Source: Mycobacterium sp.
GTDB lineage: Bacteria > Actinomycetota > Actinomycetes > Mycobacteriales > Mycobacteriaceae
DNA length: 35,177 nt
NCBI RefSeq assembly: GCF_019243155.1
Contig: NZ_JAFAUS010000278.1
Location: 1-35,177, forward strand
Reading direction: 5' to 3'
Below are positions 16,949 to 24,245 of the stretch, piece after piece. The stretch's first letter is position 1, and every line of letters starts with the position of its first letter. Under the pieces are notes generated by a model. That model made no database searches. It was not told where the DNA came from and saw nothing but the letters and a program-made list of their open reading frames with translations. The translations under genes were made by a program, and so were the position numbers.

Positions 16949-17928
16949 GCCTTTAGCGTCAGCACGATCTTTCCGTGCACCTCGCCGTCCGCCAGCTTCT
17001 GGTGGGCGGCCCCCGCCCGCTGGATCGGAATCCGCTCGCCGATGATCGGCCGCACCCGTCCGTCGGCGATCATCGGCCAGACCGCGTCGGTCACCGCCGC
17101 CACGATCTCGCTCTTGCTGTGTGGGCCGCTGGTCGGCCGTCCCCGCAGCGTCGTGCCGATGACGTGCGCCCGCTTGGCCAGCAGCTTGCCGATGTTGAGC
17201 TCGCCCTTCAGCCCGCCCTGCATGCCGATGATGACCAGCTGGCCATCGCTGGCAAGCGCGTCGATATTGCGGTCCAGATAGGAGGCGCCCATGATGTCGA
17301 AGATCACGTCCGCCCCGCCGGATTCCTGCAGCCGCGCCACGAAGTCCTCGTCGCGGTAGTTGATGGTGATCTCGGCCCCCAGGTCGCGACAGGTCTGCAG
17401 CTTCTCCTCCGAGCCCGCCGTGACCGCCACCCGGGCGCCCAGCACCCGGGCCACCTGAATGGCGTGGGTCCCGATGCCGCTGGCCCCGCCGTGCATCAAC
17501 AGCAACTGGCCTTGGCCCAGGTGGGCCGTCAGCACCAGGTTGGACCACACCGTGCACGCCACCTCTGGCAGCCCGGCGGCGTCGACCAGGTCGACTCCCG
17601 ACGGGATCGGCATCACCTGGCCGACGGGGACGACGACGTGCTCGGCGTACCCGCCGCCGGCGAGCAGTGCGCAAACGTGTTGTCCGACAGTCCATTCGGT
17701 GACGCCGGAGCCGACCTCGGCGACGACGCCCGACACCTCCATGCCGATGATCTCGCTCGCACCCGGCGGCGGCGGATACTTGCCGGCGGCCTGCAACAGG
17801 TCGGCCCGGTTCACACCGGCCGCGACGACCTTGATCAGCACCTCGCCGGGCCCGGCGGACACATCCGGCACTTCTTGCCAGGAAAGTTGATCGGAAGATT
17901 CGGCGACGATTGCGCGCATGCGGGTCAC
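16945..17928 (-). CDS. Zinc-free MDR-family NAD(P)H:quinone oxidoreductase (Rv3777-like)
   Basis: A 327-aa medium-chain dehydrogenase/reductase of the quinone-oxidoreductase/TP53I3 type. It has the N-terminal GroES-like domain ([29 protein letters not shown]), the NADPH-binding Rossmann motif [17 protein letters not shown] near residues 144-160, and the conserved INYRDEDF and VIFDIMGA segments. Zinc-ligand cysteines of alcohol dehydrogenases are absent. Such enzymes reduce quinones or enals with NADPH; the natural substrate is unknown. GTG at 17928 gives a length close to the 328-aa Rv3777; an ATG at 17919 (MRAIVAES) is an alternative. It overlaps the convergent aminotransferase-like gene by 4 nt and lies 47 nt from the divergent tRNA-Ser. 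Confidence 0.9.
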   Translation of the reverse strand: MTRMRAIVAESSDQLSWQEVPDVSAGPGEVLIKVVAAGVNRADLLQAAGKYPPPPGASEIIGMEVSGVVAEVGSGVTEWTVGQHVCALLAGGGYAEHVVVPVGQVMPIPSGVDLVDAAGLPEVACTVWSNLVLTAHLGQGQLLLMHGGASGIGTHAIQVARVLGARVAVTAGSEEKLQTCRDLGAEITINYRDEDFVARLQESGGADVIFDIMGASYLDRNIDALASDGQLVIIGMQGGLKGELNIGKLLAKRAHVIGTTLRGRPTSGPHSKSEIVAAVTDAVWPMIADGRVRPIIGERIPIQRAGAAHQKLADGEVHGKIVLTLKA

Positions 17929-17975
17929 GCTACTAGGAAGCCGGGCGGGCCACCGACCCCGTTACCCTTATCAGC

Positions 17976-18062
17976 GGTGGCGTGGCAGAGCGGCCTAATG
18001 CACTCGCCTTGAAAGCGAGAGACGGCTAAAACCGTCCGGGGGTTCAAATCCCTCCGCCACCG
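17976..18062 (+). tRNA. tRNA-Ser(UGA)
   Basis: An 87-nt class II tRNA. The acceptor stem GGTGGCG pairs with CGCCACC; the anticodon stem CTCGC/GCGAG encloses CTTGAAA with anticodon TGA at 18010-18012. A long variable arm (GACGGCTAAAACCGTC) and GGTTCAAATCC T-loop follow. CCA is not encoded. It is the family that reads UCA codons. A TACCCT box at 17963-17968 is a possible -10. Confidence 0.97.
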
Positions 18063-18068
18063 CTCTCA

Positions 18069-19187
18069 TCAGCCGACGGGCTCGTGCAACGTGGGCGCAT
18101 AGCGCAGCACCGCGCCCACCCCGTCGACCGGGGCGATGCGCTCGTCGGTGCGAACCAGCGCGGCCCCGATAGAGGTCGCGAACATCGGGAGCGCCTCGTC
18201 GGCCCGCAGCGTCTTGGCCGGCGCGGCACCCTGCTCGGATAGCACGTTTTCGTTCTCGGCGATGGTCGTCCGCTCCTCGTCGGAGACGACGGTGGCGTCC
18301 TCGATGTCGCCGATGATCAGCGTCTCGACCGCGCCCTGCCGCAGCGCCGAGCACACCGCGCCCAGCCCTTCGGCCGCCAGGCCCGACTGCCGCCCGATCT
18401 CGGCGGTGAACCGCCGGGCGACCTCATCGATCGTCCGTAGCTGGCGCTTGAGGAATTCGGCTTCGATGGCCTCCTCGACCTCGTTGAAGTCGTGACCGCT
18501 GTGCCGCGCTCCCACTTCAAGGGCAGCGATGCGCTCGTGCAATCGTTCGGGCAGCTCCGCGATCAGATCGGAACGCGATCGGACCTCGCCCACCACGAAG
18601 ATCACGTCGAACTCATGGTGGTCGACGAGTTCGCTGACGCGGTCGGCGACCGCGCGCAGATTCTTGCGCGCGGCTTCGTCGGTGCGCATCTGGGCGTCAC
18701 CGTATCCCGCGTTTTCGGCTCCCGCGGCTTTGTGTACCGGGTGCCCGCCGCCGTCGACGGCTTCCGAGCGCAGCCTGCCCCCGACATGGGTGGTGATGTC
18801 GGCGCCGGTGTGGTCGACGATCACCAGGACGTAATCCGGATGATCGAAGCTCTGCGCCAGAATCGGGACGATATAAGGCAATTCGGACACTCGGACGACG
18901 GTCGCGGGGGTCGGCAACGCCAGATGCTCGTTGATCGCCACGCCGTCGGCACTGGCGATTACCGCTCGACCGCTGCGGCCGACCGGAGGGCGCAGGTCGT
19001 TGACGGCGGTTGCGATCTTGCCGATGACCGCTTCGTCTGCGTGCCGGCGTTCGAGTTCCTCGCGGACCGCGCGCAATTTGAGGTCTAGCTGGGCGGCGGC
19101 GTCGTGGGTGTCGTGCGAATCGTCGAAGTACACCGAGGCGAACGGCCCCGGGACGTCGAGCAGTTTGCGGAAGCGTTCAGATTCCAT
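18069..19187 (-). CDS. Rv2629-like protein (bacterial eRF1/Vms1-like family)
   Basis: A 372-aa protein; the ATG at 19187 (MESERFRKLLDVPGPFASVYFDDSHDTHD) is chosen over the longer ORF because conservation with M. tuberculosis Rv2629 (374 aa) begins there. Recognisable segments are LPYIVPILAQSFDHPDYVLV, VDHTGADITTH, DVIFVVGEVRSRSDLIAELPE, FTAEIGRQSGLAAEGLGAV and ALVRTDERIAPVDGVGAVLRYA. The family is distantly related to archaeal/eukaryotic release factor eRF1 and Vms1-type peptidyl-tRNA hydrolases and has been linked to hypoxia or ribosome-associated stress in mycobacteria. No GGQ motif is visible, so termination-like hydrolysis is not assured. Its stop lies 6 nt from the 3' end of the convergent tRNA-Ser. 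It appears to be last in the echA21-lipE-63aa series. Confidence 0.85.
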   Translation of the reverse strand: MESERFRKLLDVPGPFASVYFDDSHDTHDAAAQLDLKLRAVREELERRHADEAVIGKIATAVNDLRPPVGRSGRAVIASADGVAINEHLALPTPATVVRVSELPYIVPILAQSFDHPDYVLVIVDHTGADITTHVGGRLRSEAVDGGGHPVHKAAGAENAGYGDAQMRTDEAARKNLRAVADRVSELVDHHEFDVIFVVGEVRSRSDLIAELPERLHERIAALEVGARHSGHDFNEVEEAIEAEFLKRQLRTIDEVARRFTAEIGRQSGLAAEGLGAVCSALRQGAVETLIIGDIEDATVVSDEERTTIAENENVLSEQGAAPAKTLRADEALPMFATSIGAALVRTDERIAPVDGVGAVLRYAPTLHEPVG

Positions 19188-19222
19188 GCCTAGTGGGTGC
19201 CCGACCCGCTGGGACGCAAACC

Positions 19223-19414
19223 CTAATAGCTTCGGTCGCCCTCGCTGTCGTCGAAGAAATGCCATTCGCCGTCACGCTCGACTTCCATGCGCCAGCCGAG
19301 TTCGTTGTCATCGACCTTGTTGTCCACGAACCACGCGTGCGCCTTATCGGCGCTTTCGATGTCCTCGGTGGCGACGACGTCGCCCTTCGGGTTGAGCACT
19401 CGGTAGGTAGCCAT
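19223..19414 (-). CDS. Small conserved acidic protein
   Basis: A 63-aa soluble acidic protein starting MATYRVLNPKGDVVATEDIE and ending HFFDDSEGDRSY, with an alternation of strands and one helix (SADKAHAWFVDNK) suggestive of a compact alpha/beta domain. The track start at 19468 adds an Arg/Pro tail overlapping lipE, so I use the ATG at 19414. It lies 28 nt after lipE and 35 nt before the Rv2629-like gene, so it is probably cotranscribed. I do not recognise a named family. Codon use is like that of its neighbours, which argues for a real gene. Confidence 0.7.
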   Translation of the reverse strand: MATYRVLNPKGDVVATEDIESADKAHAWFVDNKVDDNELGWRMEVERDGEWHFFDDSEGDRSY

Positions 19415-19442
19415 CCTCGTAGTGTTCCCACCGCGCGCGTCG

Positions 19443-20681
19443 CTAACCGATGGGAATCTCGGCGGCAATCGTGTCCATCAGTGCCGTATAGCGGCGGACC
19501 TCCGGATCGCGGCCTGGTTTGCCACTGCTCACCAATCCGGCCGACAACCCCCGCGCGGGGTCGGCCCACATCGCGATGTTGGCCAGGCCGAGGCTGCCGA
19601 ACGCGTGCGGCGCGCCCCGGCCGAACGGCCCGAACCTCTTGGTACCCAGTATGAAACCGGTGCCCCAGCGGGCGGGGTGTAACCCGACCGCGAAATCCGG
19701 TCGCAGCCTTCGGCTTTGCTTGACCGCGCCGTACATGGTCTCCGGGCTCAAAACGCGTACGCCGTCGAGTTCGCCACCGCGGCGCCAGATCTCGGCGAAG
19801 CGCGACATCTCGTTCGCGGTCGACACGGTGTTGGACGACGGAACGATGGTGGTCAGGAAGAGCGGACTGTTCGAGTAGGGGATGATCTCGTGCACCGTTC
19901 CGCCGACCGCTTTGCGGAAGAGCTGCGCCACGACCGGCGGCAGCGGCCGGCCAGTGGCGTGGCTGGGAGCGACGAGAGGTAAATCTTGTTGCGCGACACC
20001 AAAATTCGTCCACCTGAAGCCGAGTGGATCGAGGATCTCGGTGGCAAGGATCTCGCGGATCTCCTTACCCGTTGCCGCGTAGACGATCTCGCGCACCAGC
20101 GGGCCCCAGGTCAGGGCGTGGTAGATGTGCACCAGCCCCGGGGGGTACAGCGGCCGCAATTCGCCGAGTTTCTGCTGCGCGTACTCGTGGTCGTCGGCGC
20201 GCTTGACGTCCGGCCTCGGTCCGGTGGGAAACGGAAGGCCGGCGCTGTGCGTCATCACGTGCCGGATGGTGATCCGGTCCTTGCCGTGGCTGGTGAAGGT
20301 GGGCATGTATTCGCAGACCCGGTCATCGAGGGAGAAGACGCCACGCTCGACGAGCATGTGCACCACCGTTGCGGCGACGGCTTTGGCCGCCGAGTAGACG
20401 CAGAACGGCGTGTCGGTCGTCACCGGGATCTGCTCGGCGTCGGGCGGATCGGTGGGCGCGTTGCCCCAGCCGTGGCCGATCGCCCGGTTGAGCACGACCT
20501 GACCGTTATGGCGGATGCACAGCTGGATCGCGGGTTGCAGCCCAGCTTGATACCAGTGCCGCGCCGCCCGCCAGATCCGCTCGATGGCGGCGGAGTCGAT
20601 GTCGGTGTGGTTTTCCTCGCCGATCGCCGTCACGGAGTCCAAATCGGCGGGAACGCGGATCTTGCCGTCCGGGGTAGTCAC
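19443..20681 (-). CDS. lipE: Beta-lactamase-fold esterase LipE
   Basis: A 412-aa serine hydrolase of the class C beta-lactamase/EstB family. The nucleophile motif SxxK is SAAK (Ser97, Lys100) after TPFCVY, and a Tyr-containing segment (LVHIYHALTWG, about 187-197) occupies the position of the second catalytic element. Further hallmarks are IRHVMTHSAGLPFP and a C-terminal glycine-rich AFGSLGLANIAMWADPARG where beta-lactamases have KTG. M. tuberculosis LipE (Rv3775) is 415 aa and belongs to the Lip group of predicted lipases/esterases; substrate is not predictable. No signal peptide is seen, so it is probably cytoplasmic. The GTG start at 20681 sits 19 nt after the echA21 stop with GGAG just before it. 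Confidence 0.93.
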   Translation of the reverse strand: MTTPDGKIRVPADLDSVTAIGEENHTDIDSAAIERIWRAARHWYQAGLQPAIQLCIRHNGQVVLNRAIGHGWGNAPTDPPDAEQIPVTTDTPFCVYSAAKAVAATVVHMLVERGVFSLDDRVCEYMPTFTSHGKDRITIRHVMTHSAGLPFPTGPRPDVKRADDHEYAQQKLGELRPLYPPGLVHIYHALTWGPLVREIVYAATGKEIREILATEILDPLGFRWTNFGVAQQDLPLVAPSHATGRPLPPVVAQLFRKAVGGTVHEIIPYSNSPLFLTTIVPSSNTVSTANEMSRFAEIWRRGGELDGVRVLSPETMYGAVKQSRRLRPDFAVGLHPARWGTGFILGTKRFGPFGRGAPHAFGSLGLANIAMWADPARGLSAGLVSSGKPGRDPEVRRYTALMDTIAAEIPIG

Positions 20682-20700
20682 CTCCGCGAGGGTACGGGTC

Positions 20701-21525
20701 CTACTCGCCCTTGAACTGTGGCGGACGCTTCTCGAATGTCGCCGAGATGCCTTCGGTGAGGTCCTTGGACGGCAGGAAGGCCGCGTTCCAGGCGGCGACG
20801 TAGCGCAGGCTCTCGGAGACCGCGGCGATGCGTTGCTGGTCGAGGACGTCCTTGACGCCGTGGACGGTCAGCGGGGGGTTGGCGGCAATCTCGGCGGCGG
20901 TCGCGTGCGCGGCGGCCAGCGTGGCCTCGGGGTCGTCGTAGACGTCGTTGACCAGGCCGATCTTCTCGGCGCGCGCCGCGTCGATGTCCTTGCCCGTCAG
21001 CGCGAGCTCGCGCAGGTGGCCGTCGTTCAGGATCAGCGGCAGGCGGGCCAGGCTGCCGACGTCGGCGACGATGGCGAGCTTGACCTCACGCACGGAGAAC
21101 TTGGCCTCGGCGCTGGCGTAGCGGATGTCGACCGCGGAGATCAGGTCGACCCCGCCGCCGATGCACCAGCCGTGCACCGCAGCGATCGTGGGGGTGCGGC
21201 AGTCGGCGACCGCGGTGATCGCCCCCTGCATGCGCTTGACCTCGCGGTGGAATACCGCGCGGGGGCCGGCCAGTGCGTCGCCGGACAGCAGCGGGGTGAA
21301 TGAGCCGCCCATCGCGGGCACGTCCAGGCCGTAGCTGAAGTTCTTTCCCGACCCGGTGATCACGATGGCCCGCACCTCGGGGTCGGCGTCCAGCGTGGGA
21401 AACAGCTCGGGCAACTCGGACCAGAACGCCGGCCCCATGGCGTTGCCCTTGCCGGGACCGATCAGCGTCACCTGCGCAACCTGGTCTTTGATTTCCACAG
21501 TGACGGATTCGTATGCCTGGCCCAT
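20701..21525 (-). CDS. echA21: Crotonase-family EchA21, probable dienoyl-CoA isomerase
   Basis: A 274-aa crotonase-fold protein, the same length as M. tuberculosis EchA21 (Rv3774). The oxyanion-hole region is CIGGGVDLISAVDIRY and the second conserved block is FSVREVKLAIVADVGSLARLP. The carboxylates of delta3,5-delta2,4-dienoyl-CoA isomerase (ECH1: D176, E196, D204) match D127, E147 and D155 here with identical spacing of 20 and 8 residues. The likely reaction is therefore double-bond isomerisation of dienoyl-CoA during unsaturated fatty acid oxidation, rather than hydration. ATG at 21525 is used; the longer ORF overlaps the divergent gene. Only 23 bp separate it from that gene. Confidence 0.92.
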   Translation of the reverse strand: MGQAYESVTVEIKDQVAQVTLIGPGKGNAMGPAFWSELPELFPTLDADPEVRAIVITGSGKNFSYGLDVPAMGGSFTPLLSGDALAGPRAVFHREVKRMQGAITAVADCRTPTIAAVHGWCIGGGVDLISAVDIRYASAEAKFSVREVKLAIVADVGSLARLPLILNDGHLRELALTGKDIDAARAEKIGLVNDVYDDPEATLAAAHATAAEIAANPPLTVHGVKDVLDQQRIAAVSESLRYVAAWNAAFLPSKDLTEGISATFEKRPPQFKGE

Positions 21526-21548
21526 ATGCAGACCGTAGCGTGGCGGAT

Positions 21549-22133
21549 ATGGCCCCTGACTTGCGACCCGGACCAGATTCACCACCCAACGACGAGCTGC
21601 AGAGCGCCGAGAAGACCTTCAGTGTGCTGCAGCACGTGCTGCACACCGTCGCCAGCGACGACATGTCCCGGCGGACGCCGTGCTCGGAGTATGACGTGAC
21701 CGGGTTGACGGGCCATTTGGCGCAATCGATCACCGGTCTCGCCGGCTTGGTGGGCGCGGACCTACCCGAGCCCGATCCGAGTGACTCGGTCGAGCGCCGG
21801 CTCGTCACCCTGGCCCGCCCGGCCCTGGACGCCTGGCACCGCCACGGATTGGACGGCAGCGTGCCGTTCGGCAAGGGACAGATGCCTGCCAAGGGCGCGT
21901 GCGGCATCCTGTCGATCGAATTCCTGGTGCACGCCTGGGATTACGCCAGCGCTATGGGACACGACGTCGACGCCCCGGAACCCTTGGCCGAATACGTGCT
22001 GGGGCTGGCGCACCAGATCATCAGACCGGAATTGCGTGCGCGCGCAGGATTCGACGAGCCGGTCGAGGTGCCCGCCGACGCGCGCGCCCTGGATCGGCTG
22101 ATCGCGTTCACCGGCCGAAATCCAGCCGGCTAG
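21549..22133 (+). CDS. TIGR03086-family metal-binding protein (Rv3773c-like)
   Basis: A 194-aa DinB/maleylpyruvate-isomerase-fold protein. Potential metal ligands are the His of TGLTGHLAQSITG and the His of FLVHAWDYASAMG, the usual positions in TIGR03086. TPCSEYDV before the first His is the typical family lead-in. The start at ATG 21549 (MAPDLRPGPDSP) matches the 194-aa length of Rv3773c; the track start at 21513 would overlap echA21. Function is unknown; relatives use mycothiol or bind divalent metal. It is divergent from echA21 and convergent with the DUF4334-type gene, with a repeat pair between. Confidence 0.88.
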   Translation: MAPDLRPGPDSPPNDELQSAEKTFSVLQHVLHTVASDDMSRRTPCSEYDVTGLTGHLAQSITGLAGLVGADLPEPDPSDSVERRLVTLARPALDAWHRHGLDGSVPFGKGQMPAKGACGILSIEFLVHAWDYASAMGHDVDAPEPLAEYVLGLAHQIIRPELRARAGFDEPVEVPADARALDRLIAFTGRNPAG

Positions 22134-22147
22134 CTCGCTGCTGCGGC

Positions 22148-22203
22148 CGAGCGTGAAGCCAGCCGCACACTCGCCGCCGAGTGTGAAGCCAGCCGCACAT
22201 TCG
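22148..22203. repeat. Two tandem copies of a 26-bp hairpin-forming intergenic repeat
   Basis: Copy 1 (22148-22173) and copy 2 (22178-22203) share the core GTGAAGCCAGCCGCACA and differ at two positions, with a 4-nt CGCC spacer. Each copy is itself an imperfect inverted repeat (CGAG[C/T]GTG against CGCACA[C/T]TCG), so each can fold as a hairpin. They fill the gap between two converging genes, so a terminator role is plausible. I saw no other copies in this window. Confidence 0.7.
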
Positions 22204-22215
22204 AGCGGCTAGCGG

Positions 22216-22677
22216 CTACGCCCGTTCCAGGAAGAAGTAGTAGAACCGGCCGTTGTCCAGCACGCCCTTGCCGTTCATGATGCCCATCACGGCGTCGTCG
22301 TCGATCTTCTTGAAGTGGTCGTGCACGGGCTGGCCGTCGTAGACCATCGTCGCGGTGACCTCGCCACGGAAACCTTCCAGCCAGAGGCTGGCCTCGCCCT
22401 TGCCCATCTCCTTATTGGAGAACTTGTTCCCGTCGGCGTCCAGGCAGACCAGCGGCTGCACGTCCGTCACCGACTTGAAGGTCTTACCGAACCAGCGGGC
22501 CTTCTCGAGCTGGCCGTTCATCTTGTGCCCGGTCTGGAACTCGCCGCCCTTCCACTCGCCGATCATCTCGTCGAGGGTCGCGGGCGCAAGGTCCACCCAG
22601 AATGCGTCGAGTTCGTCGTCCGGAATGTCGCCGCTGCGCTCTTTGAACTCGGTGAACTTCTTCCGGGCCAACTCCAC
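22216..22677 (-). CDS. GXWXG / DUF4334 domain protein
   Basis: A 153-aa protein starting at the GTG at 22677, where GAGGAG lies 6 nt upstream; the track start at 22773 runs back into hisC2. The N-terminal half carries the GXWXG motif as GEWKG (residues 40-44) in DEMIGEWKGGEFQTGHKMNG. The C-terminal half has the DUF4334 pattern (EASLWLEGFRGEVTATMVYDGQPVHDHFKKIDDDAVMGIMNGK) ending RFYYFFLERA. The two domains usually occur together in small soluble proteins of unknown function, possibly ligand binding. It follows hisC2 by 10 nt and is likely cotranscribed with it. Confidence 0.85.
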   Translation of the reverse strand: MELARKKFTEFKERSGDIPDDELDAFWVDLAPATLDEMIGEWKGGEFQTGHKMNGQLEKARWFGKTFKSVTDVQPLVCLDADGNKFSNKEMGKGEASLWLEGFRGEVTATMVYDGQPVHDHFKKIDDDAVMGIMNGKGVLDNGRFYYFFLERA

Positions 22678-22687
22678 TGCGCACTCC

Positions 22688-23755
22688 TCAAGGTTCGTTG
22701 CGGGCAATCCAGTCGCGGGCGAAGGCCAGCAGGGCGTCATTCTCCTCCGGCGCGCCGATGGTGATGCGCACACCCTCCTCCGCGAACGGCCGCAACACCA
22801 GGCGCGCGTCGGCGGCCTGCTGCACGAAATCCGTCGTGCGAGAGCCCAGCGGCAGCCAGACGAAGTTGGACTGCGAGGGAGGCAGCGTGAATCCGGCCTC
22901 CCGCAACCCGGCGCTGACGCGGGTGCGCTCGACGACCAGCGCGTCGGTACGCGCGATCAGTTCGTCGGATGCGTCCAGCGACGCGATTGCGGCGGCCTGT
23001 GCGACGTTCGTCACGGCGAACGGCATGACGACCTTGTCCAGCGCGGTGATCAGGTCCTGGTGGCCGATCGCGTAGCCGACGCGCAGGCCCGCCAATCCGT
23101 ACGCCTTCGAGAATGTCCGCAGCACAACGACATTGCTGCGAGTGCGGGCCAGCTCCAGGCTGTTGGGCAGCATGTCGTCACGGACGTACTCGACGTAGGC
23201 CTCGTCGAGCGCGATCAGGATGTGCGGCGGCACCGCGTCGATGAACCGGATCAGGGCGTCCGGGTCGACGACCGTGGACGTCGGGTTGTTGGGGTTGCAG
23301 ACGAAGATTAACCGGGTGCGGTCGGTGATCGCGGCGAGCATCGCGTCGAGGTCGTGGGTGTGGTCGGTCAACGGCACCTTGACCGTGGCCGCGCCGGACA
23401 CCTGAATGATCGGCAGGTAGCACTCGAAGCTGCGCCAGCCGATCATGACCTCGTCGCCGGCTGAGGCGGTGATCTGCACCAGCTGCTGGCACAGCGTGAC
23501 CGAACCGCTGCCCACCGCGATGTGCTCAGGCGCGAAATCCGAACCGAGATGCATGGCCAGCGCGGCCTTGAGGTCCACGCAGGCGTTGTCCGGGTAGCGG
23601 TTGACGACGTCGATGGCTCGCACGATCGCCGCGTGAACGCTGGGCAGCGGGCCCAGAACCGTCTCGTTGCTGGCCAGCTTGATGGAACCCGGCACTGTCT
23701 TGCCGGGAACATAGACTGGCAGTCCTGCCAGTTCGGGACGTAAGCGCACGGTCAC
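22688..23755 (-). CDS. hisC2: Aromatic/histidinol-phosphate-type aminotransferase HisC2
   Basis: A 355-aa class I/II PLP aminotransferase. The Schiff-base lysine is K217 in RTFSKAYGLAGLRVGY; the cofactor-binding Asp is in IALDEAYVEY, the CNPNNPT loop is intact, and the C-terminal arginine that binds the substrate carboxylate is in EEGVRITIG. M. tuberculosis HisC2 (Rv3772, 353 aa) is a paralogue of histidinol-phosphate aminotransferase HisC1 and is reported to act mainly as an aromatic amino acid (phenylalanine/tyrosine) aminotransferase. No other histidine genes are nearby, which fits the aromatic role. The start is GTG at 23755. It is followed 10 nt later by the DUF4334-type gene and is divergent from the tRNA pair. 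Confidence 0.93.
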   Translation of the reverse strand: MTVRLRPELAGLPVYVPGKTVPGSIKLASNETVLGPLPSVHAAIVRAIDVVNRYPDNACVDLKAALAMHLGSDFAPEHIAVGSGSVTLCQQLVQITASAGDEVMIGWRSFECYLPIIQVSGAATVKVPLTDHTHDLDAMLAAITDRTRLIFVCNPNNPTSTVVDPDALIRFIDAVPPHILIALDEAYVEYVRDDMLPNSLELARTRSNVVVLRTFSKAYGLAGLRVGYAIGHQDLITALDKVVMPFAVTNVAQAAAIASLDASDELIARTDALVVERTRVSAGLREAGFTLPPSQSNFVWLPLGSRTTDFVQQAADARLVLRPFAEEGVRITIGAPEENDALLAFARDWIARNEP

Positions 23756-23756
23756 T

Positions 23757-23786
23757 TCGACAGTTTATGTCGCGTCTGTGTACGCT
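23757..23786 (+). promoter_or_regulatory. Candidate promoter of the tRNA-Ser/tRNA-Arg unit
   Basis: TCGACA (23757-23762), an 18-bp spacer and TACGCT (23781-23786) resemble a sigma-A promoter and lie about 50 nt before the tRNA-Ser 5' end, in the gap between the divergent hisC2 and the tRNAs. Boxes are seen directly; function is inferred. Confidence 0.45.
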
Positions 23787-23838
23787 ATGGCCGGTTCGGC
23801 GAGACCGGGAAGGGGTCGGGTACCCTCAGGAAGTCCAA

Positions 23839-23927
23839 GGAGGCGTGCCAGAGCGGCCGAATGGGGCTCACTGCTAATGAGTTGTCCCCCTCAAAGGGGA
23901 CCGGAGGTTCAAATCCTCTCGCCTCCG
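23839..23927 (+). tRNA. tRNA-Ser(GCU)
   Basis: An 89-nt class II tRNA. Acceptor stem GGAGGCG pairs with CGCCTCC; the anticodon loop CTGCTAA gives anticodon GCT, reading AGC/AGU. The long variable arm (GTCCCCCTCAAAGGGGAC) and GGTTCAAATCC T-arm are clear. CCA is not encoded. It is followed 37 nt later by tRNA-Arg and probably shares its transcript. Confidence 0.97.
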
Positions 23928-23964
23928 CAAGGTCCCTCCGGGGAACTGAATACAACTGAACCAA

Positions 23965-24037
23965 GCGCCCGTAGCTCAACGGATAGAGCATCTGACTACG
24001 GATCAGAAGGTTAGGGGTTCGAATCCCTTCGGGCGCG
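23965..24037 (+). tRNA. tRNA-Arg(ACG)
   Basis: A 73-nt tRNA. Acceptor stem GCGCCCG pairs with CGGGCGC; the anticodon loop CTACGGA gives anticodon ACG (A34 normally edited to inosine) reading CGU/CGC/CGA. The GGGTTCGAATCCC T-arm is standard. CCA is not encoded. Synteny with the conserved hisC2-embC block ends here, making its 3' end a natural place to look for an integration site. Confidence 0.97.
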
Positions 24038-24245
24038 CTCAGCACCAGGCTTTTGCGCTCAGGCGTGAACGCGACGCTCCCGCAATCGAATACGGTCCTG
24101 TCAAGGTCTGCGGGGAGTGCGGCTCGGATAACCTTAATTGCTGTCCGGCGCAACGTATTACAGAACAAAAGACTGTCTTGTGCTGACAGGCTATAGGGGC
24201 CCCAACGTCTGCCCCAACGGATATTCCTATCGGTCGCCGAACCGG
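24038..24245. other. Intergenic stretch between tRNA-Arg and katE
   Basis: 208 nt of visibly lower GC than its surroundings. It contains no convincing gene; a short cysteine-rich frame (CGECGSDNLNCC) is open but has no start codon. No strong terminator hairpin for either the tRNA or katE was found. It marks the switch from conserved to accessory content. Confidence 0.5.

Noticed and set aside
23778-24014. Plus-strand 78-aa ORF over the tRNAs
   Set aside because: Reads through tRNA-Ser and into tRNA-Arg; no protein-like features.
24050-24186. Open frame with CGECGSDNLNCC, suggestive of a zinc ribbon
   Set aside because: No start codon or ribosome site in frame, and it begins inside tRNA-Arg; it could at most be a fragment.
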